DNA of 45,026 bases from Acidimicrobiia bacterium (GTDB lineage Bacteria > Actinomycetota > Acidimicrobiia > Spongiisociales > Spongiisociaceae). The stretch covers positions 1-45,026 of the forward strand of contig VXMP01000013.1 in assembly GCA_009841075.1 (NCBI GenBank), written 5' to 3'. The notes beneath the pieces are model-generated. The model was given only the letters and a program-made list of their open reading frames with translations, had not been told where the DNA came from and made no database searches. Position numbers and translations under genes: made by a program. Of the stretch, positions 16,607 through 25,415 are shown in pieces (the stretch's first letter is position 1; each line of letters begins with the position of its first letter).

Positions 16607-17721
16607 CACCACCACCGGGGATGATCGGCAAGATCCCCATCCGGAATATCTGGCTGTTGATGCTGTATGCATCGCGGCTCTATCGGGAACTCCCGAGCCG
16701 GAGGACCCGCGGCATCGAAGAAAGCCCCGACAGACTTCCCGATCTGGTCGCAGAGATCCTGACCCGTGCCGCCCAACGTCGGATCCGGCGCAACCTGACT
16801 CTCGAATTCCGCCGCAGCCAAGCTGACCTGACTCGTGTACGGGGACGCATCGACATCCTCCGCACTGAGCGCTACGGCCTGTTGCGGAAGGGCAAGATCG
16901 CCTGCTCCTTCGAAGAACTAACCACCGATACGCCACGGAATCGGCTCGTGAAAGCAGCCCTCACCAAACTGTGTTCCAGTGTTAGAGAGGAAGATTTAGC
17001 CAGGCGGTGCCGCAGTCTGGCCGCGGCTTTGGGCCGAGCGGGTGTGAGCGACGAGACCTCCACCGGCATACGGTCAAGAAGCCTCCGCGCCACGGGCAGG
17101 GTCAACGCCGAGGACCGCCAGATGCTCGCCGCCGCGGAGTTGGCCCTCAGGCTGAGTCTGCCCACCGAAGATCCGGGTAGTGCTCACCTGCCCGCGCCCG
17201 ACCGGGACGCGGTATGGGCGCGACAATTATTCGAGTACGCGGTGGCGGGCTTCTACGACACGGTGCTCGGCCCCCGCGGGTGGTCGGTCAAACGAGGCAA
17301 AAGGATCCACTGGCAGATCAAGGAGCAAAGCAAGACTTCGAGAATCGACGACATCCTGCCTCAGATGCAAACCGACATCACCTTGGAAGGCCCTCCAACC
17401 GATGCGCACGATCACAGGCATCGCATAGTCATCGACACCAAGTTCACCGGCATCCTCAAGCCGGGCCAATACAAGACGCAAGTCCTGAAGAGCGGCTACA
17501 TCTACCAGATATACGCCTACCTGAGATCCCAAGAGCGCGACAGCGACCCCGGATCGCTCGATTCGTCTGGTCTGCTTCTACATCCCTCCGTCGGCGAGGA
17601 CGTCCACGAATCCGCGATGATCCAAGGCCACCGAATCCACTTCGCCACGGTGGACCTCGCTGCTGAAAGCACCGCCATCCGAGCACGGCTCATCGCAATA
17701 GCCGACAAAGTCGCGGCATAG
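16603..17721 (+). CDS. mcrC: McrC endonuclease subunit
   Basis: Nuclease partner of McrB. The N-terminal KIPIRNIWLLMLYAS is the family hallmark, followed by a helical adaptor region; the C-terminal PD-(D/E)XK core has D258 (QTDITLE) and D278-T-K280 (VIDTKF), then a conserved QIYAYL helix. The TTG at 16603 overlaps the mcrB stop as TTGA and has AAAGGG about nine bases upstream, giving 372 residues; an ATG six codons later (16621) is the alternative but has no well-placed ribosome binding site. The pair forms a two-gene operon. DNA between two modified sites would be cut after translocation, as known for McrBC. Confidence 0.9.
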   Translation: MTPPPGMIGKIPIRNIWLLMLYASRLYRELPSRRTRGIEESPDRLPDLVAEILTRAAQRRIRRNLTLEFRRSQADLTRVRGRIDILRTERYGLLRKGKIACSFEELTTDTPRNRLVKAALTKLCSSVREEDLARRCRSLAAALGRAGVSDETSTGIRSRSLRATGRVNAEDRQMLAAAELALRLSLPTEDPGSAHLPAPDRDAVWARQLFEYAVAGFYDTVLGPRGWSVKRGKRIHWQIKEQSKTSRIDDILPQMQTDITLEGPPTDAHDHRHRIVIDTKFTGILKPGQYKTQVLKSGYIYQIYAYLRSQERDSDPGSLDSSGLLLHPSVGEDVHESAMIQGHRIHFATVDLAAESTAIRARLIAIADKVAA

Positions 17722-18028
17722 CCCACCGACGGTCAATAAGAAGCCACTACGACAACCCGGCCGCATCCGCTGACAGCGGAGAGAAACCGTAGTCCGGCTC
17801 ACCATCCGCAACCACCCAAACCAAAAAACGCCGCGCCGGCCGGGTGATCACTTAATAGGCTCCCTGCCCATCTTCCCCGGTGAGGGCGGCGTGGATGGCG
17901 ACAGGTCCGGCCCGTGCACTATGGTGAACGTCTGCCTCCGCCACTTCACAGAATCTACACAGCGGGATCATTTCGGCTTATGGGCACTACAGTTGTGATA
18001 TGAAACCTGAAGACACAAGCGACGGTCG
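17722..18028. other. Gap after mcrC, with a doubtful small ORF
   Basis: About 300 bases without a convincing gene. On the minus strand 17852-17971 an ATG opens 39 codons beginning MIPLCRFCEV and ending at TAA. Its CxxC recalls a zinc ribbon fragment, but there is no ribosome binding site and no recognisable family, so it may be a remnant. The rest could hold the promoter of the following gene; no confident -35/-10 pair was found. The region marks the right edge of the McrBC insert. Confidence 0.4.
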
Positions 18029-18409
18029 ATGGATTCGGTGCTGACGGTTAGCGGACTGATCGCCAATCCCGGGCAATACGACCTGGCCGACCTGTCCAGA
18101 TTGGAACCAGGTGCCCAAGATGAACCCGGCATGGTCAGATTGGAGCGGATTATCGAGGCCTCCCGACCTGATGCCGAAGCTGATCACGTCACCGCTGTAA
18201 GCGCCGATGGCTCCTATTCTGCCTCCATCCCGCTGGCCGAAGCGACCCGACTGGGCGAGGTTCATGTCCACGAAGAGCAAGGCGAAACCTCTTTACGTCT
18301 GCTGGTACCCGGCGGGGCCACCCTGTGCTGGAACGTCAAAAGCTTGGGCCTGCTACGGGTAACCGCCGGGCCGGAACCCGACAGCCTACCCGAGGTTCTT
18401 ACCCATTAG
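18029..18409 (+). CDS. Small protein resembling part of a molybdopterin-binding oxidoreductase domain
   Basis: A 126-residue protein. The opening LTVSGLIANPGQYDLADLSRLEP resembles the start of sulfite-oxidase-type molybdopterin domains, in which a short strand is followed by a helix introduced by 'sLddL'. VSADGSYSASIPLAEA is like their 'DGY..si.l.ea' segment. The cofactor-ligating Cys region is not evident, so it may be a shortened, non-catalytic relative. This is an inference from pattern, without a search. The ATG at 18029 has only a weak upstream site. It ends 14 bases before the HTH-membrane gene and is probably co-transcribed with it. Confidence 0.7.
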   Translation: MDSVLTVSGLIANPGQYDLADLSRLEPGAQDEPGMVRLERIIEASRPDAEADHVTAVSADGSYSASIPLAEATRLGEVHVHEEQGETSLRLLVPGGATLCWNVKSLGLLRVTAGPEPDSLPEVLTH

Positions 18410-18423
18410 GAGGGTGCCGGACA

Positions 18424-19038
18424 ATGTCCTCTGACGAGGGGATGGCCTTTGCCCGCCTGTTCGCCAAACGTAGGGCGGAGCTGAACGTTTCGACCGTGGA
18501 TATCGCCGATCTAACCAAACGTCCTATTCAGGTGGTGGTCGGATGGGAACAGGGTTCCTCTGTCCCCCGAGATGACGAGTTGGCTGTCCTCTCCGAGGCC
18601 TTGCGCCTGCCGATTTCTTTGATGGAGGAAGCCCTGCGGCGGGTTGGCGAACACGAAAAGCCGGTGGGCTCTGCCGGGTCGGACTCCCTTAGTGATGAGG
18701 CCCTGTATGACGTCGAAATAGTTCCCCTTGAGGAAAGCGTTGAGGATCCTGTTATCGATAGCCTGGATGTGGAACCCACCGGATCGGCCTGGTCGAAACT
18801 CAAGCTGAGAGCCGGTCGGGTGTTCGGACCAAGAGACCGGAGCACGCTTGCCCAGGAACGGGATCCGGCCCGGAGCTCCTCATATATGGAAGATCCGGAG
18901 CAACAGATCACCTATCGGCTCCGCATGGTTTTCTCCGCCGCCGGTATCGCCATCCTGGTTCTGGTGCTTCGCTGGGCGTTGGGCGGTTTCTGGGCCGCCG
19001 TAACCGATCTGTGGAGTTCCCTCACCGGCGTTTTATAG
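18424..19038 (+). CDS. HTH (XRE-like) protein with C-terminal membrane anchor
   Basis: A 204-residue protein. Residues 5-70 look like an XRE-type helix-turn-helix: MAFARLFAKRRAELNVSTVDIADLTKRPIQVVVGWEQGSSVPRDDELAVLSEAL. An acidic linker follows, and near the C terminus a hydrophobic stretch MVFSAAGIAILVLVLRWALGG makes one membrane helix, with a second amphipathic or membrane-skimming piece after it. It is thus a putative membrane-tethered DNA-binding or cytoskeletal-type protein; RodZ has a similar layout but a different periplasmic part. The ATG at 18424 is set by AGGAGGG about nine bases upstream; the in-frame opening further upstream lies inside the previous gene. Its target is unknown. 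Confidence 0.78.
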   Translation: MSSDEGMAFARLFAKRRAELNVSTVDIADLTKRPIQVVVGWEQGSSVPRDDELAVLSEALRLPISLMEEALRRVGEHEKPVGSAGSDSLSDEALYDVEIVPLEESVEDPVIDSLDVEPTGSAWSKLKLRAGRVFGPRDRSTLAQERDPARSSSYMEDPEQQITYRLRMVFSAAGIAILVLVLRWALGGFWAAVTDLWSSLTGVL

Positions 19039-19126
19039 AACCCCATCGACCGGCGGGTTCCGGTACTACCCAAAAGGTTCTCCAGTCGCTATATTGTCTT
19101 CTACCAGAGAAAGGAGGTGATCCGAA

Positions 19127-19171
19127 TTGTTAGACTGTTCCTGTAGGACTCTGGAGGTGGCCGAGCGCTAG
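19127..19171 (+). CDS. 14-residue peptide with Cys-Ser-Cys, leader-like
   Basis: A TTG start three bases after an unusually long Shine-Dalgarno opens 14 codons: (M)LDCSCRTLEVAER, then TAG. The stop lies in the loop of the following hairpin, as in attenuation leaders. Two Cys codons within three codons suggest Cys sensing, but the nearby cysteine synthase gene is on the opposite strand, so control of it in cis by attenuation is not possible. Expression is an inference. Confidence 0.4.
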   Translation: MLDCSCRTLEVAER

Positions 19172-19353
19172 CGGCCACGGGTCGCTTCCGATGAACCAAC
19201 CCAACCTAAGGGGGTTCGTCGGGCTAGGTAGCGACTCCAACTCGGACCACCGAGCCTTTCCGTCCGTATGTTGGTCCTCATGCGGCATTCCGTGGGGCTA
19301 AGGAGCCCACAATGAAGTGCGGATAGGGCACAATATAAGCACACAAGACGTTT

Positions 19354-19389
19354 GTCCGGGGCTTCCAAACGGAGGCCCCGGACTTTTTT
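19354..19389 (+). terminator. Strong rho-independent terminator
   Basis: The arms 19354-19366 and 19371-19383 make a 13-bp stem (one G:T pair) with an AAAC loop, followed by six T. The T run is on the + strand only, so it ends the structured RNA unit. It lies 30 bases beyond the 3' end of the convergent cysteine synthase gene. Confidence 0.9.
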
Positions 19390-19418
19390 CTCAGAGCGTG
19401 GCAGGTGTTGGCCAGGGT

Positions 19419-20366
19419 TCAGCGGAGGCCGTGTTCGGTAAGCCAGTCCTGGTTCCAGATCTTGGTGAGATAACCCCGGCCCGAATCGGGTAGTAAGACC
19501 ACCACCAGACGATCCGGGTCCGCTTCGGCTACCTCCAAGGCCGCGTGGACCGCCATCCCCCCGGATCCTCCGATCAAGAGCCCCTCCTGCTCTGCAACCC
19601 GTCTGGCCATGTCGAAGGACTGCTGGTCGTCGACCATGATGTAACGGTCGACGATATCCTGATCCAAGGTTTCCGGCCAAAAGTCTTCGCCGACCCCCTC
19701 CACCCGGTACTGATGGATGTCCTCCTCTCGGGCGGCCGTATAGATGGAGCCCTCGGGATCGGCACCCACCAGAGCGACGGATGGTTTGCGCTCCCTCAGG
19801 TACTTTCCCGTACCGGAAATGGTCCCGCCGGTGCCCACCCCGGCTACGAACGCGTCTATCTCTCCGTTGGTTTGTTCCCAAAGCTCCGGGCCGGTGGTTA
19901 GATAATGGGCTTGCGGGTTGTAAGGGTTGGAATACTGATCGGGGCTGTAGGCACCGTCTATTTCCTCGGTGAGACGTCGGGCGACCCCGTAATAGGAATC
20001 TTCATGATCGGGAGTGAGGTTGGTGGGCGTGACGATCACTTCGGCACCATAGGCCTCCAACAAGCGGATTTTTTCGGTGGCCACCTTGTCGGGAACCGTA
20101 CAGATAACCCGATATCCTCGCACCGCCCCCACCATGGCCAGGCCTGCACCCGTGTTGCCGGAAGTGGGTTCGATGATGGTGCCGCCCGGCCGTAGTGATC
20201 CGGCCCGCTCGGCCTGATCGACCATGTTGACGGCGATCCGTTCCTTCACCGATCCGGCCGGATTCAGATAATCCAGCTTGGCTACCAGGTTGCCGGGCGG
20301 GTGGATCCGCGCCAGTCGGACCAACGGAGTCCATCCGATTGCCTGCAGAGCGTTTTCGTGTATCAC
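19419..20366 (-). CDS. PLP-dependent cysteine synthase / cystathionine beta-synthase family enzyme
   Basis: A 315-residue fold-type II PLP enzyme. The cofactor Lys is K41 (NPAGSVKERIA), the substrate loop TSGNTG is near residue 70, and the phosphate loop is GVGTGGTISG. The C-terminal VVVLLPDSGRGYLTKIWNQDWL is closer to cystathionine beta-synthases than to CysK, but no CBS domains follow, so it may make cystathionine from homocysteine and serine, or cysteine from O-acetylserine. The GTG at 20366 is chosen: GAGGA lies 12 bases upstream and the family sequence starts there, whereas the open frame further upstream overlaps the preceding gene. It sits 22 bases after the YyaL-type gene, likely in the same operon. 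Confidence 0.88.
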   Translation of the reverse strand: MIHENALQAIGWTPLVRLARIHPPGNLVAKLDYLNPAGSVKERIAVNMVDQAERAGSLRPGGTIIEPTSGNTGAGLAMVGAVRGYRVICTVPDKVATEKIRLLEAYGAEVIVTPTNLTPDHEDSYYGVARRLTEEIDGAYSPDQYSNPYNPQAHYLTTGPELWEQTNGEIDAFVAGVGTGGTISGTGKYLRERKPSVALVGADPEGSIYTAAREEDIHQYRVEGVGEDFWPETLDQDIVDRYIMVDDQQSFDMARRVAEQEGLLIGGSGGMAVHAALEVAEADPDRLVVVLLPDSGRGYLTKIWNQDWLTEHGLR

Positions 20367-20388
20367 GTTGTGGTCTTGTCCTCTCGTG

Positions 20389-22431
20389 TCAAAGCAGATC
20401 CTCCAACTCTTCACAGGATTCGACCGGCAGGCGGCATACCCCGTTCCGGCATACATACCCCACCGTCCGATCCTGGCGATACCGTCCCGAGAGGATGGGT
20501 ATCTGTTCGTTTGGTCCGGTCGACGGTGCCAACACCAGGTCGGGGCGATAGTCCTGGTTTAGGCGACCGGTCCACTCCAAGGCGTCCGGACCGCAGAGCG
20601 CCACTTCCTTGAAGTCCATGAGCGAGGTGGCCAACACCGCCAGAAGATGCCCGACCGCGCTCGGAGCAGCCTCCGCCAGCCGATCCCCGGCCCGGACGAT
20701 TCTTTCAAACTGCTCGTGAAATCGATACTCTCCGGTGAGCCGACCCATCAGAAAGAAGCATTCCGCCGCCAAGGAAGCTCCCGAAGCGCTGGGGTTGTCC
20801 TGCTGATCGACGGGCCGCACCACCAAATCCGAGCCGGCATCGTCGGCGACCGCGAAAACCACCCCGTCCGTACTATCGAAATGATCTGTCAACCGGTCGA
20901 CCAGCCCCTGGGCGGCGATAAACCACTCTGCTTCTCCGGTAGCTTGGTAGAGCTCCAATAAACCCAGCGCATAAGCGGCATGGTCGTCCAAGAACCCGGA
21001 TATAGGGGCGAGGCCGTTGCTCCAAACCCGGGCCAGGCGTCCGTCCGGTTGTCGCATTTCCGACAGGATGAACCGGGCGTTGGCACGGGCGGCCTCCAGG
21101 TAAGTATCCATCCCCAGCACGCTTCCGGCCACGGCCAGGGAGCGCAACGCCAAGCCGTTCCAGACGGTTATAACCTTGTGATCCAAACCGGGCCGGATCC
21201 GAGTCGCCTGTCGGGCTCGAAGCCTATGTTTGGCCCGCCCGACAATCTCCCCCACTTCTTCGACAGTGACGTCGAACCACTCCGACAGGGCCTCGGGCGT
21301 TGAGGCCTGGTGCAAAACGTTGGCACCCTCGAAGTTCCCGTCCGGTGACACCCCGAAGTAGGCGCTTACCACCGGATAAAGCTCTTCCCCGACCACTTGG
21401 CGAAACTCGTCGCTCGTGAAGACGTAGAACTTGCCTTCCACCCCTTCGGAGTCGGCGTCCTCGGCGGCGTAGAAACCCCCCTCGGGATGACGAAGGTCCC
21501 GCATCATATAGTCCAAGGTGTCGACAGCCACCTCCCTATAAACGGGATTCTTGGTGATCTGCCAGGCTCGGACGTAGAGACGGGCCAGGTCGGCGTTGTC
21601 GTACAACATCTTCTCGAAGTGGGGTACCAGCCAGACCCGATCCACCGAGTAGCGGGCGAATCCACCGCCCAGATGGTCTCGAATGCCGCCCTGAGCCATC
21701 CTGGTCAGGGTGGTGGTCAGCATGGCGGGGGCTTTGGTCGCCCATGATCTACCGCTGATTCGGGCCAGGAACTCCAGAATCGGTGCCTGAGGGAACTTGG
21801 GTGCCCCTCCGAAGCCGCCGTTTTGCAGGTCGAATTGGTGGGCCAGGGATTCGTAGGCCGATTTCGCCCGCTCAAGGCCGGGCAGTTCCTCGGCAGACCT
21901 AACCGCCATTCCCAGTGCCCGAGTCAGCTGATCGGCCTGTTTTGTGACCTCGCCCCGCCGATTTTGCCAGGCGTGATTAATCGCTTCCAACACCCTTCTG
22001 AAGCCGGGCATTCCGTGGCGATCAACCTCAGGAAAGTAGGTTCCTGCGAAGAAGGGACGGCCTTCGTGGTCGAGAAACACCGTCATCGGCCATCCTCCCC
22101 GCCCGGTCATGGTGTGGACGGCGTCCATATATATCGAGTCGACATCGGGCCGTTCCTCCCGATCGACCTTGACCGACACAAAATGCTCGTTCATGTAACG
22201 GGCGGTCTCCTGGTTGTGGAAGGATTCCCGCTCCATGACGTGGCACCAGTGACAGGTTGAATAGCCCACCGAGAGCAGTATGGGCCGATCCGAGGCCTGA
22301 GCCGCTGCGAAGGCTTCCTCTCCCCACGGATACCAGTCGACCGGATTGTCGCGATGCTGGATCAGGTAGGGCGACATACCGTCTAGGCTCATATTTCTCA
22401 GCAGAGACCGACGACTCACGGCTGCATCCAT
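20389..22431 (-). CDS. YyaL-type protein: thioredoxin-like domain plus (alpha/alpha)6 barrel
   Basis: A 680-residue member of the DUF255/YyaL family (related to SPATA20). The N-terminal thioredoxin-like domain begins [22 protein letters not shown] and has the CxxC pair in [23 protein letters not shown] and GTYFP follow. The rest is an alpha-helical barrel like glycoside-processing enzymes, with [12 protein letters not shown] and [11 protein letters not shown], and ends with [12 protein letters not shown]. All family blocks are present and in order, so it looks intact. The biochemical role of the family is not established. The start could be the ATG at 22431 or an internal ATG 13 codons later. 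Followed closely by the PLP synthase gene. Confidence 0.9.
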   Translation of the reverse strand: MDAAVSRRSLLRNMSLDGMSPYLIQHRDNPVDWYPWGEEAFAAAQASDRPILLSVGYSTCHWCHVMERESFHNQETARYMNEHFVSVKVDREERPDVDSIYMDAVHTMTGRGGWPMTVFLDHEGRPFFAGTYFPEVDRHGMPGFRRVLEAINHAWQNRRGEVTKQADQLTRALGMAVRSAEELPGLERAKSAYESLAHQFDLQNGGFGGAPKFPQAPILEFLARISGRSWATKAPAMLTTTLTRMAQGGIRDHLGGGFARYSVDRVWLVPHFEKMLYDNADLARLYVRAWQITKNPVYREVAVDTLDYMMRDLRHPEGGFYAAEDADSEGVEGKFYVFTSDEFRQVVGEELYPVVSAYFGVSPDGNFEGANVLHQASTPEALSEWFDVTVEEVGEIVGRAKHRLRARQATRIRPGLDHKVITVWNGLALRSLAVAGSVLGMDTYLEAARANARFILSEMRQPDGRLARVWSNGLAPISGFLDDHAAYALGLLELYQATGEAEWFIAAQGLVDRLTDHFDSTDGVVFAVADDAGSDLVVRPVDQQDNPSASGASLAAECFFLMGRLTGEYRFHEQFERIVRAGDRLAEAAPSAVGHLLAVLATSLMDFKEVALCGPDALEWTGRLNQDYRPDLVLAPSTGPNEQIPILSGRYRQDRTVGYVCRNGVCRLPVESCEELEDLL

Positions 22432-22817
22432 GACCGACTATGTTAAAGGGTTGGTTAGGTTGGATTTCACCGTCGAGTCGGGCGGTTGAAGCCGCCGATT
22501 TGGCCATCTCCGGAAAAATCGGGAAGAAAACCGAGGGAAAATTGTTCTGAAAGGTATGCCGGTTGGATTTCAGGGGTACATCGTGCCCGTGTTTAGCGCC
22601 GATACTTCCGGTATATTTTGGAGACATCCACACCTCGGGAGGGTTGACGTAGGATTCCCGGCGGTGGATCAAGAAAGCAGGTTGCCGAAAAATGTCCCTC
22701 CACCATGGAGTAATGAGGTTTGAGTAAACTTGGCATCGGGCTGTCGCCATCCGTCCGTTTTCGCCAGGGGTTCACGGCAACCCTTATGCCGGTAGTTGAA
22801 AAGTGGGAGAGCACCGT
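22432..22817. other. Divergent intergenic region before the sigma factor gene
   Basis: About 386 bases with no gene seen. It must carry the promoters of the YyaL-type gene (leftward) and the sigma gene (rightward). TTGACG occurs at about 22645 on the + strand, but no good -10 at the right distance was found. At 22683-22697 GCCGAAAAATGTCCC resembles the GTTGAAAAATGTCC motif found at 6585 and 37732, next to a near-palindrome CTCCA-CCA-TGGAG (22698-22710). These may be traces of an insertion element. Confidence 0.4.
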
Positions 22818-23954
22818 ATGGTATCCGTAAAGACCAGAAAGCGGTCATCGGTGTCTACCGGCACCAAGACCGAGCCGGAACGCAGCAAGCTGACCGATGA
22901 TAAGGGCCGGCTGACTACCGACCTGGTCAGTCAGTATTTGGCTGCCATTGGCGAATACGACCTGCTTAACGCCGAAAAGGAAGTGGAGCTGGCGCAAGCC
23001 ATCGAAGAGGGTATCCAGGCTGCTGTCGAGCTGAAAAGCGGGGAATTGGAAAAGCGGGAGAAGAACCTCCGGGCTCGGGAACAGCGGCTGAGGAGTCGGG
23101 AAAAAAACCTCGAGCTAAAGGGCGAGCTTACCGAGGAGAAACGCCTGAGCATCGACAAGTCCTGGGCCAGGATCAAAGCCGATTGGAAGGTTCTCAACAA
23201 GGATCGAATGCGGCTTAAGCGCAAGCGAGATCGGGGACGTAGGGCTAAAGACGAGTTCCTCACCTCCAATCTTCGCCTGGTGGTCGCCAACGCCAGGAAA
23301 TATGCCAACACCTCCGGCATCGACTTCCTTGACCTTATCCAAGAAGGCAACCTGGGTTTGATCCGGGCGGTCGAGAAGTTCGACTGGCGCAAAGGGTTCA
23401 AGTTTTCGACCTACGCCACCTGGTGGATCCGGCAAGCCATAACCCGGGCTATCGCCGACAAGTCGCGTACCGTGCGTATCCCGGTCCATCTTCACGACAC
23501 ACTGGCGGCGGTTCGAGCCGCCCAGGCCGGACTTAAGGCAGAGTTGGGCCGCGACCCCAAGCCGGCGGAGATTGCCGAAGAGGCCGGCGTAACCATCGAC
23601 AAGGTGGAGCTGGCCCTAAGCGTCTCCGATGCCGCCTCTCTGGAGAAGCCGGTGGGAGAAGACGGGGCCCAACTCGGGGACTTTATCGAGGACCAAGACG
23701 CCGCCGATCCGGTCGAAGTGACCCTGGAGATCGACGTGTCCAATTGCCTGCAGCGCTCGATCAGCCGACTTCCCTACCGGGAGGGTCGTATCCTTTCGCT
23801 TCGATACGGCTTCTTTGACGGAGTTCCTAGAACCCTGGAGGAAATCGGAGAAGAGTTCAACCTGACCAGGGAGCGGATCCGTCAGCTGGAGAAGCTGGCC
23901 CTATGCCGCCTCCGGCACCCGTCCTTCGGTATACGCGAGCAGGACCTGATCTAA
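22818..23954 (+). CDS. sigA: Primary-type RNA polymerase sigma factor (SigA/HrdB-like)
   Basis: Sigma-70 family factor of 378 residues that directs RNA polymerase to promoters. Region 1.2 is at about 33-65 ([25 protein letters not shown]). Region 2 starts at about 146 with [35 protein letters not shown] and the -10-binding [17 protein letters not shown]. Region 3 follows, and region 4 has [21 protein letters not shown] for the -35 box. Between 1.2 and 2, residues 70-145 form a charged coiled coil with heptads [14 protein letters not shown] and SREKNLE (79-99), an unusual insert. No region 1.1 is visible. The ATG at 22818 is favoured over a GTG five codons earlier because GGGAGAG sits about eight bases before it. 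Whether it is the main housekeeping factor cannot be proved here. Confidence 0.9.
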   Translation: MVSVKTRKRSSVSTGTKTEPERSKLTDDKGRLTTDLVSQYLAAIGEYDLLNAEKEVELAQAIEEGIQAAVELKSGELEKREKNLRAREQRLRSREKNLELKGELTEEKRLSIDKSWARIKADWKVLNKDRMRLKRKRDRGRRAKDEFLTSNLRLVVANARKYANTSGIDFLDLIQEGNLGLIRAVEKFDWRKGFKFSTYATWWIRQAITRAIADKSRTVRIPVHLHDTLAAVRAAQAGLKAELGRDPKPAEIAEEAGVTIDKVELALSVSDAASLEKPVGEDGAQLGDFIEDQDAADPVEVTLEIDVSNCLQRSISRLPYREGRILSLRYGFFDGVPRTLEEIGEEFNLTRERIRQLEKLALCRLRHPSFGIREQDLI

Positions 23955-23996
23955 AGAGCGGGTGGAGATAAAGTAGGTGGGTCCTAATCTCCGGGC

Positions 23997-25415
23997 CTAA
24001 CCGATTTCGTATACCTCACCGTCGGGAAAGAACGCTCCCCACACGAACCAGAACTCGTTTCTATGGACGGCAATCTCCAGCCGGGTTCCGGCTAACGGGC
24101 CGTCCACCGCCTCACCCAAAAGGTTCCAGGTGGAAGAGGTTTCCTGATCCCGAAACAACTCCCCTTCGGCAATGAAGTTGAGCGGCCGTCCGTCTACCTG
24201 GCGCAGGTAGGCGATCCCGGTCCCGACCGACCGGCCTTCTCTGACCACCCGGGTGTCAAGGGCATCGGCTGTGTCTCCTCCCCAGAAAACGGCGATGGGT
24301 ACCCCACCTACCGAATCGTTGACCACCTTGACCTCGGCTAACACCGGGAAGGGAAACGCCTTGGCCCCGCCTCCCAAAGTTACCCCTACCACCCGGTCAA
24401 GGGCTCGGTAACGAGGGTCGACTTCGCCGTTGAAAAACGGGTAGGGAGCATCTCGGCTGGAGTATCCCTCGTAGGGATTGAACCCGTAGGGGATTCCTAG
24501 GCCGCTGTCCCGCGACATGGACAGACCGTTCGGATAGGAGTCGGAATACTCTCCGAACGAAACGATGGCGGTCGGGATGGGGGTAAGAAACGTCCCGGTC
24601 GCCGTCCCCACTATGGCTTCGCCGGTCACCTGTTGCCACAGCGAAACCGACCGGTCATCCCACATAACCAGATCGGAATTGCGAAGTAACCCGGATACGC
24701 CGAACCGTAACACCTGGTCGCCCACCCGCCGGTCAAAGGTCAGGGCCGTGTTACAAAGGGGACAGTAGGTAACCGCTACCGGAATACCGGCGATTTCGTC
24801 GTTGACGATCTCGTGGCGGTGGAGGATGCTGAGGGCGTAGAAGCGGGTTTCGCCCCCCAAGGCGACCAGCACGCCGGGTGCCCGGGGGTCAAGCCATTCG
24901 CCTGCCTCTTCCAACGATTCGTAGATCGGGTTGTCAATGGGCGGGATAGCGTCACGGGGATCGGGAACGCCGATCCCCAATAAGAGCTCCGACAGGTCGA
25001 TCGACCGATTTCCCCAGTCGGTGGGCCAGGTTTCGGTGGCGTAGGCCACCATCAGGTCCAGACCCTGACGGGAATCGTCGGGTACCGTGACCGGCTCCTG
25101 AGACAAGGTGGTAGTAGTAGTGGTCTCCGCTTCCGTGGTGACCCTATCTGAGGTAACTGTCGATTCGGTGGAAGCAGAAGTTGTGGTGGTGGGGTCGGAA
25201 ATAGGCGGCTGAGTCGTACCCGCAGAGCTATCCAAGAAGGTGGATTCGGAGGACTCCCCCGGAGTAGTTCGAGCGACGGTAGAAGTGGTGCTTGCCGGCT
25301 CCGATCCTTCCGATAAATCGGGGCTGGATGAGTCGCCGCCTCCGCACCCGACCAATAGCAGCACGGTCAGGGCGACCAAACACACCCACCTGCAAGCCTG
25401 TCCTGAACCGTTCAT
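23997..25415 (-). CDS. DUF3179 lipoprotein
   Basis: A 472-residue exported protein. A lipoprotein signal with lipobox LLVGC (Cys24) is followed by a Ser/Thr/Glu-rich linker to about residue 115 and then a DUF3179 domain. Family blocks: AIPPIDNPIYE, then VTYCPLCNTALTFDRRVG with its CxxC, SDLVMWDDRSVSLWQQVTGEAIVG, and ETSSTWNLLGEAVDGPLAGTRLE near the end. The protein should be anchored outside the membrane by a lipid. The biochemical function of DUF3179 is not known to me. Its ATG overlaps the stop of the Nudix fusion gene by four bases (ATGA), so the two are co-translated. It is convergent with the sigma factor gene. Confidence 0.9.
   Translation of the reverse strand: MNGSGQACRWVCLVALTVLLLVGCGGGDSSSPDLSEGSEPASTTSTVARTTPGESSESTFLDSSAGTTQPPISDPTTTTSASTESTVTSDRVTTEAETTTTTTLSQEPVTVPDDSRQGLDLMVAYATETWPTDWGNRSIDLSELLLGIGVPDPRDAIPPIDNPIYESLEEAGEWLDPRAPGVLVALGGETRFYALSILHRHEIVNDEIAGIPVAVTYCPLCNTALTFDRRVGDQVLRFGVSGLLRNSDLVMWDDRSVSLWQQVTGEAIVGTATGTFLTPIPTAIVSFGEYSDSYPNGLSMSRDSGLGIPYGFNPYEGYSSRDAPYPFFNGEVDPRYRALDRVVGVTLGGGAKAFPFPVLAEVKVVNDSVGGVPIAVFWGGDTADALDTRVVREGRSVGTGIAYLRQVDGRPLNFIAEGELFRDQETSSTWNLLGEAVDGPLAGTRLEIAVHRNEFWFVWGAFFPDGEVYEIG

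Larger units (their letters stand above)
19100..19389 (+). ncRNA. Candidate free-standing structured RNA with leader-like peptide
   Basis: A compact transcription unit with no downstream gene on its strand. TATATT (19090-19095) may be the -10 box. From 5': the Shine-Dalgarno GAAAGGAGGTGATCC (19109-19123); a 14-codon ORF; a hairpin 19157-19163/19172-19178 with the peptide stop TAG in its loop; stem GTCGCT/AGCGAC (19181-19186/19230-19235) enclosing a 10-bp stem 19188-19197/19213-19222; hairpin CTCGG/CCGAG near 19241-19254; a further hairpin with arms near 19293-19300 and 19305-19311; then a strong terminator. It matches no RNA family I can name: the tmRNA, SRP and RNase P signatures were looked for and not seen. 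The boundaries are estimates. Confidence 0.55.

Noticed and set aside
15722-16936. A 404-codon open frame on the minus strand
   Set aside because: It is entirely antisense to mcrB/mcrC, which have clear motifs; its sequence has no family pattern. High GC makes long antisense frames common here.
19127-20366. Cys-rich leader peptide as attenuator of the cysteine synthase gene
   Set aside because: The peptide is on the + strand and the synthase on the minus strand, converging from the other side, so attenuation in cis is impossible.
20389-22431. UGA-encoded selenocysteine in the YyaL-type or other proteins, prompted by the tRNA-Sec
   Set aside because: The redox sites seen (for example STCHWC) use Cys codons, and no frame with a single in-frame TGA continuing into conserved sequence was found.
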